A stretch of 9,496 bases of DNA, taken from assembly GCA_017961385.1 (NCBI GenBank), contig JAGCXJ010000200.1, positions 1 to 9,496 of the forward strand. Direction: 5' to 3'. Position numbers and translations under genes: made by a program. Source of the DNA: Lachnospiraceae bacterium. Its GTDB lineage: Bacteria; Bacillota; Clostridia; Lachnospirales; Lachnospiraceae. Shown one piece after another: positions 5,631-9,496 of this stretch. Every line of letters begins with the position of its first letter. Position 1 is the first letter of the stretch. The notes beneath the pieces are model-generated. The model did no database searches, was not told where the DNA came from, and saw nothing but the letters and a program-made list of their open reading frames with translations.

Positions 5631-6398
5631 TCAGCCGAGACCGACATCAAGCGCCATCATAAGTACAAATCCGAGTGCAAAGCAGATGGTACCGATATTG
5701 GAGTGTTCGCCTTCTGACATTTCAGGAATGAGTTCTTCCACAACCACATAGATCATGGCTCCAGCTGCAAAGCTTAAGAAATACGGCATGACCGGAATGA
5801 ATATACCAGCCGCAAGAATGACTAACAATGCCCCGATCGGTTCAACTATGCCGGATAATACACCCAAAAGAAACGTCTTGCCCTTTGATGTCCCTTCTGC
5901 AAGAAGCGGCATCGAAACTATAGCTCCTTCCGGGAAGTTCTGAATAGCAATACCTATGGCAAGAGATAATGCTCCCATGAACGAAACCTTTGCATTTCCA
6001 TACATCCATCCTGCGCAGACTATTCCGACTGCCATTCCCTCGGGAATGTTATGAAGAGTCACGGCAAGCACAAGCTTTGTTGTTCTCTTTAGGCCGCTGC
6101 TCACACCTTCTTCACTGCTGTCCAGATGCATATGAGGTATTACCATATCCAGAACTAAAAGAAACATCATTCCTATGGCAAAACCTATCGACGGAGGTAA
6201 AAACCCCAGCTTTCCCATATCTTCAGTCTGATTAAGAGCCGGCAGCAACAGACTGAAAAAAGATGCCGCAACCATGACTCCTGATGCAAATCCCGTAAAC
6301 GCTCTCTGCATTTTTTCACTTATGGCATTCTTAAAAAAGAAAACGCATGCCGCTCCGAGGCTTGTTCCTAAAAACGGTATTATCAATATCTGCCACAT
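5631..6398 (-). CDS. ZIP-family divalent metal transporter
   Basis: A 255-residue membrane protein of the GufA/ZupT-like branch of ZIP transporters, which move Zn2+, Fe2+ or Mn2+ into the cytoplasm. The paired metal-site motifs are present: HNIPEG (116-121) in the fourth helix and QNFPEG (153-158) in the fifth. A short histidine-containing loop, IPHMHLD (87-93), precedes helix 4, and further acidic residues lie at E186 and EE 221-222. About eight helices are expected. The start at 6398 is preferred to an ATG at 6431 because AGGAGG stands 7 bases before it; the longer form would add 11 polar residues before helix 1 and overlap the GNAT gene. It is the last gene of its operon, followed by a terminator. 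Metal choice cannot be read from the sequence. Confidence 0.92.
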   Translation of the reverse strand: MWQILIIPFLGTSLGAACVFFFKNAISEKMQRAFTGFASGVMVAASFFSLLLPALNQTEDMGKLGFLPPSIGFAIGMMFLLVLDMVIPHMHLDSSEEGVSSGLKRTTKLVLAVTLHNIPEGMAVGIVCAGWMYGNAKVSFMGALSLAIGIAIQNFPEGAIVSMPLLAEGTSKGKTFLLGVLSGIVEPIGALLVILAAGIFIPVMPYFLSFAAGAMIYVVVEELIPEMSEGEHSNIGTICFALGFVLMMALDVGLG

Positions 6399-6409
6399 AG
6401 CCTTACCTC

Positions 6410-7309
6410 CTAAACCTTTGTTCCGATCCACTGTATGAATGCTGTCTTGTCGCTGCTGTTATAACCCGCATTTTCATAGAAATTTAAAGTCTCTGCTCTT
6501 TTTGAACCTGTAAGCAGCATCATCTTATAGCAGTTTGCCTGTTCTGCGATCCCCTTAGCATATTCAAGACACTCTCCTGCATAGCCTTTTTTTCTATGAT
6601 CGGCATGTGTTACGACATTTTCCACAAAAGCATACGGTCTTACATTTCTGGTAAGATTCGGTATGATCACACATACACACGACGATACGATCTTTCCGTC
6701 TATTTCATTCACGATCAGATGATGATTTTCATCCTCCATTATCTGATCCCATGTTTCTTTTAGATGCTCATCCATTTTCGGGACGCTTTCTTCATGCAAA
6801 AAAAGGTATAATTCAAGTATTTCTTTCAGATCTTCCCTTCTTGCCTCTCTGATCATATTGCTTTCTCCTATCGGCGTCGCATTAATTATCCTAAATCCGC
6901 TTTTCTGATACAGCCTTACTGCTTTTTTATTCCACTTTGCCACATGTAAGACTATCCTGTCACTGTCAATGTGTTCTATTGCCCACAGCAGGATCTGTTT
7001 TCCGTACCCTTTATTCTGGTATTTGGTATTTACGATAAGATCATCTATCTCATTTCCCTTGAGTGCAACACTTCCTACCAGAGTTCTGTCCTTAATCAGC
7101 AGATATACTTTATCCATTCCGGATTCAAAAAATGAATCATCTTCAATGAAATCAAAGGGTTCTATACCCAGAGCCTGTCTCATCTCATGATAGCATTCAT
7201 TATATATCCTTTTAAATTCCTCTTTGTATTCAGAAGAATACGGGACCATGCTGATCTTTGTTCTTTCATATGTTGGATGCAGATATTCCATCTCAAACGC
7301 TAATTGCAT
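6410..7309 (-). CDS. Tandem two-domain GNAT N-acetyltransferase
   Basis: A 299-residue protein made of two GNAT domains. The first (about 18-148) has the acetyl-CoA loop QNKGYG at 98-103, followed by HVAKWNKKAVRLYQKSGF, the usual GNAT ending. The second (about 152-299) begins IREARREDL and has HRKKGYAG at 238-245, then LTGSKRAETLNFYENAGY. Both acetyl-CoA loops look intact, so both halves may bind cofactor. The acceptor is unknown; candidates are amino groups of small molecules or proteins. The start has an AAGGGA ribosome site overlapping the stop of the phosphatase gene, and its own stop overlaps the SD of the ZIP gene, so it is co-transcribed with both. Confidence 0.87.
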   Translation of the reverse strand: MQLAFEMEYLHPTYERTKISMVPYSSEYKEEFKRIYNECYHEMRQALGIEPFDFIEDDSFFESGMDKVYLLIKDRTLVGSVALKGNEIDDLIVNTKYQNKGYGKQILLWAIEHIDSDRIVLHVAKWNKKAVRLYQKSGFRIINATPIGESNMIREARREDLKEILELYLFLHEESVPKMDEHLKETWDQIMEDENHHLIVNEIDGKIVSSCVCVIIPNLTRNVRPYAFVENVVTHADHRKKGYAGECLEYAKGIAEQANCYKMMLLTGSKRAETLNFYENAGYNSSDKTAFIQWIGTKV

Positions 7310-7318
7310 ATTTTTCCC

Positions 7319-7930
7319 TTATCCGCTTATGTATGACATGTCACTGATATGCTTTACGCGATGCTTCCCGTCATCACCAACTATCATATGAGATACTCCT
7401 CCTGCCGGTCCGTGGATATCTACCTGATAATAGGATTCGACAGTAAGTCCCAGATACATCGCATTAAAGATACTCAAAAGATCTCCGTGAGAAACGATTA
7501 TGATGTTTTCTTCTTCACTTGCCATCACTTCTTCAAAGAACGGATAAAGACGATTCCATGCATCTCTCCTGCTCTCTGCATCCGAGAACAGTCTGTCATC
7601 GACTGTCTTCTCTTCACATTCAATATTCTCACGAAGCCACTGCACGGATTTTCCGCAGCACTTTCCCAGATTTTTCTCTCTGAGCTCCTTCCTAAAGATC
7701 GGCTCTACTTTCAGATATTTTGCTATCTCCTGCGCAGTCTGTCTTGCACGTTTAAGATCTGAAGAATACATGACAACAGTTTTGTTTTCTAATTCATCAC
7801 AGAGTTTCTTTCCGATACGATCTGCCTGAACCTTCCCGAGATCCGTCAGATCCCAGTCTGTCCATGAACCCACCATTTCGTTTGTGTGATGAACTGACTG
7901 TGTATGCTGAACTGTTATTATGTGCTTCAT
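7319..7930 (-). CDS. Histidine phosphatase family protein (phosphoglycerate-mutase-like) with QHT in place of RHG
   Basis: A 203-residue protein of the histidine phosphatase superfamily. The catalytic histidine is H9, but the usual RHG motif reads QHT, so the phosphate-binding arginine before it is a glutamine. The rest of the site is present: the SSDLKRARQTA arginine segment (56-66), an acidic ELREKNLGK (82-90) and the second histidine in IVSHGD (145-150). A QHT form followed by HH-N-MVG is, from memory, a recognisable subgroup rather than a local mutation. It may have altered phosphatase activity; the substrate is unknown. It has a strong ribosome site (GGGGGAG) and sits 21 bases after the serine-hydrolase stop. 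Confidence 0.87.
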   Translation of the reverse strand: MKHIITVQHTQSVHHTNEMVGSWTDWDLTDLGKVQADRIGKKLCDELENKTVVMYSSDLKRARQTAQEIAKYLKVEPIFRKELREKNLGKCCGKSVQWLRENIECEEKTVDDRLFSDAESRRDAWNRLYPFFEEVMASEEENIIIVSHGDLLSIFNAMYLGLTVESYYQVDIHGPAGGVSHMIVGDDGKHRVKHISDMSYISG

Positions 7931-7951
7931 AATGATCTCCCCCTCTTTTTG

Positions 7952-8941
7952 CTATGCTAACATAGGAAGTATCTTATCTTCAATAAAATCGATCCTGTCA
8001 AATACAGTAGGTTTGAAATATGCAGTCAGTGCGATAACTGTATTTTCTTTGGGATTAATATAGATAACGTTTCCGCTATTGCCTATCGCTGCATATACGT
8101 TGCTCTCAGGATGAATGATCCACCATAAATAGCCATACTGCATTCCTCGAAACATCCTGCCCTCAACTGCTCTGGGTAACGTCATATCCTTTATCCAGGA
8201 CTTAGAAACGATCTGAGTTTTGTTGTAGATCCCATTATCTAGACACATCTGTCCGATCTTTGCCATGTCTTTTGCGCTCATGCAAAGTCCGTATCCCGGA
8301 GTTCCAAGTCCGTCCCTGTCCGCAAACCAAACATGATCCTTCGGTGTCTTTTCTATAGTAAAGGCTTTATGCTCCTCAGCTGACTTGGCATAATAGTTTT
8401 CATGCTTTCTTATTCCCAGCGGATCAAATAAATACCTGTTTGCAAAATCAACAGTTATCATCCCGCTGGCCCTAAAAAGGATGCCGCTCAAAATATGTAT
8501 GCAGACCGTTGAGTATTGAAACTCGTCTGTTAATCCTTTTCTGCCTCCGAGAAAATCAAGAGAAGTCTTTACCCAGTCTTCGCTTGCACAAACCTTCGAC
8601 CATGGATCTCCTTTAGTCTTGTACGGAGCCCTCATTGTCAGAAGGTGCCTGATAGTCACATCATAGATCGTTTTCTCTCCCCGCTTTACCTGATACTCGG
8701 GAAAATAGTCAAGTACCTTGTCATCAATGCTCTTTATAAGTCCCTTATCTATCGCGATACCTGTAAGCAAAGACATTACGCTTTTGGTCACGCTTGCAAC
8801 ATGCACTGCATCATCAGCACCATATCCATGCCAGCAATCCTCATATACTGTCTTTCCATCCTTCAGTGCAGTTATCTGACAGATATTGCTTTCATTTCGC
8901 GTGCTTTCAGAAATAAATTCATGTAATTGTTCCCTGTTCAA
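7952..8941 (-). CDS. Serine beta-lactamase-like hydrolase (class C / EstB type), TTG start
   Basis: A 329-residue protein of the beta-lactamase-related serine hydrolase family. The SxxK motif is SVTK at 50-53, the tyrosine motif is Y143-S-T where class C enzymes have YxN, and the third motif region is GNSGNVIYI (287-295) in place of KTG. Such proteins are usually esterases or peptidases acting on D-amino-acid or ester substrates, not true beta-lactamases. No signal peptide is visible, so it is likely cytoplasmic. The start codon is TTG at 8941: AGGAGG stands about 8 bases before it, the nearest upstream ATG meets a stop at once, and the first internal Met lies after the catalytic Ser-Lys. It is the first gene of the operon ending in the ZIP transporter. 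Confidence 0.87.
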   Translation of the reverse strand: MNREQLHEFISESTRNESNICQITALKDGKTVYEDCWHGYGADDAVHVASVTKSVMSLLTGIAIDKGLIKSIDDKVLDYFPEYQVKRGEKTIYDVTIRHLLTMRAPYKTKGDPWSKVCASEDWVKTSLDFLGGRKGLTDEFQYSTVCIHILSGILFRASGMITVDFANRYLFDPLGIRKHENYYAKSAEEHKAFTIEKTPKDHVWFADRDGLGTPGYGLCMSAKDMAKIGQMCLDNGIYNKTQIVSKSWIKDMTLPRAVEGRMFRGMQYGYLWWIIHPESNVYAAIGNSGNVIYINPKENTVIALTAYFKPTVFDRIDFIEDKILPMLA

Positions 8942-8989
8942 TGTTTATTCCTCCTCTTGTTTCATCAAAGATTTGGACGTCCTAAAACA

Positions 8990-9018
8990 AGGCTAATCGA
9001 ATTAAAAATTCTTTTCAA
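8990..9018 (-). promoter_or_regulatory. Possible weak promoter of the serine-hydrolase/ZIP operon
   Basis: Minus strand TTGAAA (9018-9013), 17 bases, TAGCCT (8995-8990). The -35 box is fair and the -10 box poor. No better pair was seen in this spacer, so an activator or read-through from the regulator gene is possible. Confidence 0.3.
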
Positions 9019-9038
9019 GTATTATTTTTACTTCTTTA

Positions 9039-9054
9039 GTTAGTTATATCTAAC
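9039..9054. promoter_or_regulatory. Candidate metal-regulator box upstream of the ZIP operon
   Basis: GTTAG-TTATAT-CTAAC, matching the minus strand of the box at 5425-5440 in 15 of 16 positions. It lies between the DtxR-type gene and the operon that ends in the ZIP transporter, about 20 bases upstream of the weak -35 box. The repeat is seen in the sequence; the bound protein is inferred. Confidence 0.5.
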
Positions 9055-9067
9055 TCATGCTCTTAAT

Positions 9068-9093
9068 ATATGCCCCGCTTTCGCGGAGCATAT
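9068..9093. terminator. Strong hairpin behind the DtxR-type gene, U-run on the plus strand only
   Basis: ATATGCCCCGC (9068-9078) pairs with GCGGAGCATAT (9083-9093) over 11 pairs with one wobble and a four-base loop (GAAA on the minus strand). It lies just after the regulator's stop. On the minus strand it is followed by ATTAAGAG, not a U-run, so ending of the regulator transcript would be partial. On the plus strand TTGTTTTTCTT follows, a proper terminator. Confidence 0.55.
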
Positions 9094-9101
9094 TGTTTTT
9101 C

Positions 9102-9461
9102 TTATTTGACAAAATCTCTTATTGCCCTAAAAGTCTTATCACTTATGACATGTTCTATGTTGCAGGCATCTTCGGAAGCTGTTTCCTTATCTACACCTAA
9201 TCCGATGAGCCATTCGGTAAAGAACTCGTGTCTTTCATAGACTGTTTCTGCCAGTTTGCGTCCCGACTCCGTAAAGGTTATATAGCCCTCATCAGAAACA
9301 ACGATATAGCCCTTTGCTTTCATGTTCTTGACCGCAACACTGATACTTGGTTTTTTAAATCCCATCTCATTTGCTATATCAACGCTTCTTACAACAGGCT
9401 TCTGTTTGCTCAGTATAAGAATAGTTTCCAGATAATCTTCAATTGATTCGTTGTGATTCAT
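9102..9461 (-). CDS. Short DtxR/MntR-family metal-dependent regulator
   Basis: A 119-residue protein with a winged helix at about 5-65 (SIEDYLETIL, then KPSISVAVKNMKAKGY as recognition segment) and the metal-binding dimer domain. It lacks the C-terminal SH3-like domain of DtxR, as is common in Clostridia. Metal ligands align as D9, E12, H78, C100, E103 and H104: Asp at the first place as in MntR, Cys in DACNIEH as in DtxR. With metal bound, relatives repress Fe or Mn uptake genes. The start is supported by GGGGA about 7 bases before the ATG. The next operon ends in a ZIP transporter and carries a palindromic box upstream, which fits local control. Possible upstream partners lie outside the window. 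Confidence 0.92.
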   Translation of the reverse strand: MNHNESIEDYLETILILSKQKPVVRSVDIANEMGFKKPSISVAVKNMKAKGYIVVSDEGYITFTESGRKLAETVYERHEFFTEWLIGLGVDKETASEDACNIEHVISDKTFRAIRDFVK

Positions 9462-9463
9462 AT

Positions 9464-9496
9464 TCAGTCCCCGTCATATGTCAGTTTTTGTCTTCC
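9464..9496 (-). CDS. Possible last 10 codons of an upstream gene (window edge)
   Basis: One minus-strand frame is open from the window edge to a TGA at 9464-9466, two bases before the regulator's ATG; the other two frames have stops. Eleven codons are far too few to identify a protein. The close spacing would fit an operon with the regulator. Confidence 0.15.
   Translation of the reverse strand, partial: GRQKLTYDGD

Noticed and set aside
5511..5717. Plus-strand 68-codon frame starting ATGCAATATGCC
   Set aside because: It has no ribosome site, runs through a strong terminator and overlaps the end of the ZIP gene, so it is not credible as a protein.
8970..8980. GGACGTCC palindrome in the serine-hydrolase leader
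   Set aside because: It is only eight bases, stands alone and has no match elsewhere in the window, so it is weak as an operator.

Overview
The window reads as ordinary chromosome of a low-GC Gram-positive anaerobe, most likely a member of the Clostridia and probably of the Lachnospiraceae. The reasons are AT-rich spacers, strong AGGAGG-type ribosome sites, sigma-A promoters of TTGACA-N17-TATAAT type, and the kinds of protein present (a short DtxR-type regulator, a NimA-like flavin protein, a protein resembling the amino-thiazoline-carboxylate hydrolase family). This placement is inferred from character, not from a marker gene. Every protein gene supported here lies on the minus strand, so the transcription order runs from high to low coordinates. 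No tRNA, rRNA, CRISPR array, insertion sequence or phage gene was seen.

The genes fall into three transcription groups. Group 1 (9461 down to 5631) starts with a short DtxR/MntR-family metal regulator. After a 160-base spacer come a serine beta-lactamase-like hydrolase (TTG start), a histidine phosphatase, a two-domain GNAT acetyltransferase and a ZIP metal transporter. These four are packed with 9-21 base gaps and end at a strong, bidirectional terminator (5579-5609). Group 2 (5310 down to 2525) has an isoprenylcysteine-methyltransferase-like membrane protein, a SAM methyltransferase, an amino-thiazoline-carboxylate-hydrolase-like protein, a PNPOx/NimA-like flavin protein and a small P-loop kinase-like protein. 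Group 3 (2419 down to the window start) has a TetR regulator, a six-helix membrane protein, an alpha/beta hydrolase broken by a one-base frameshift at an A6 run, and the N-terminal part of an AraC-like regulator cut by the window edge.

The most interesting stretch is the 320-base gap between groups 1 and 2 (5311-5630). It carries two near-consensus promoters facing away from each other, whose -35 boxes form the arms of one 21-bp palindrome. The plus-strand promoter has a 16-bp palindromic box at its start point, reads through about 185 bases with no credible reading frame, and ends at the bidirectional terminator. This looks like a small regulatory RNA. The same box (15 of 16 bases on the opposite strand) recurs upstream of the operon that ends in the ZIP transporter, right behind the DtxR-type regulator gene. 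The simplest reading is a local metal regulon: the regulator, a ZIP-containing operon and a metal-controlled small RNA. That reading is inference from sequence pattern and position only.
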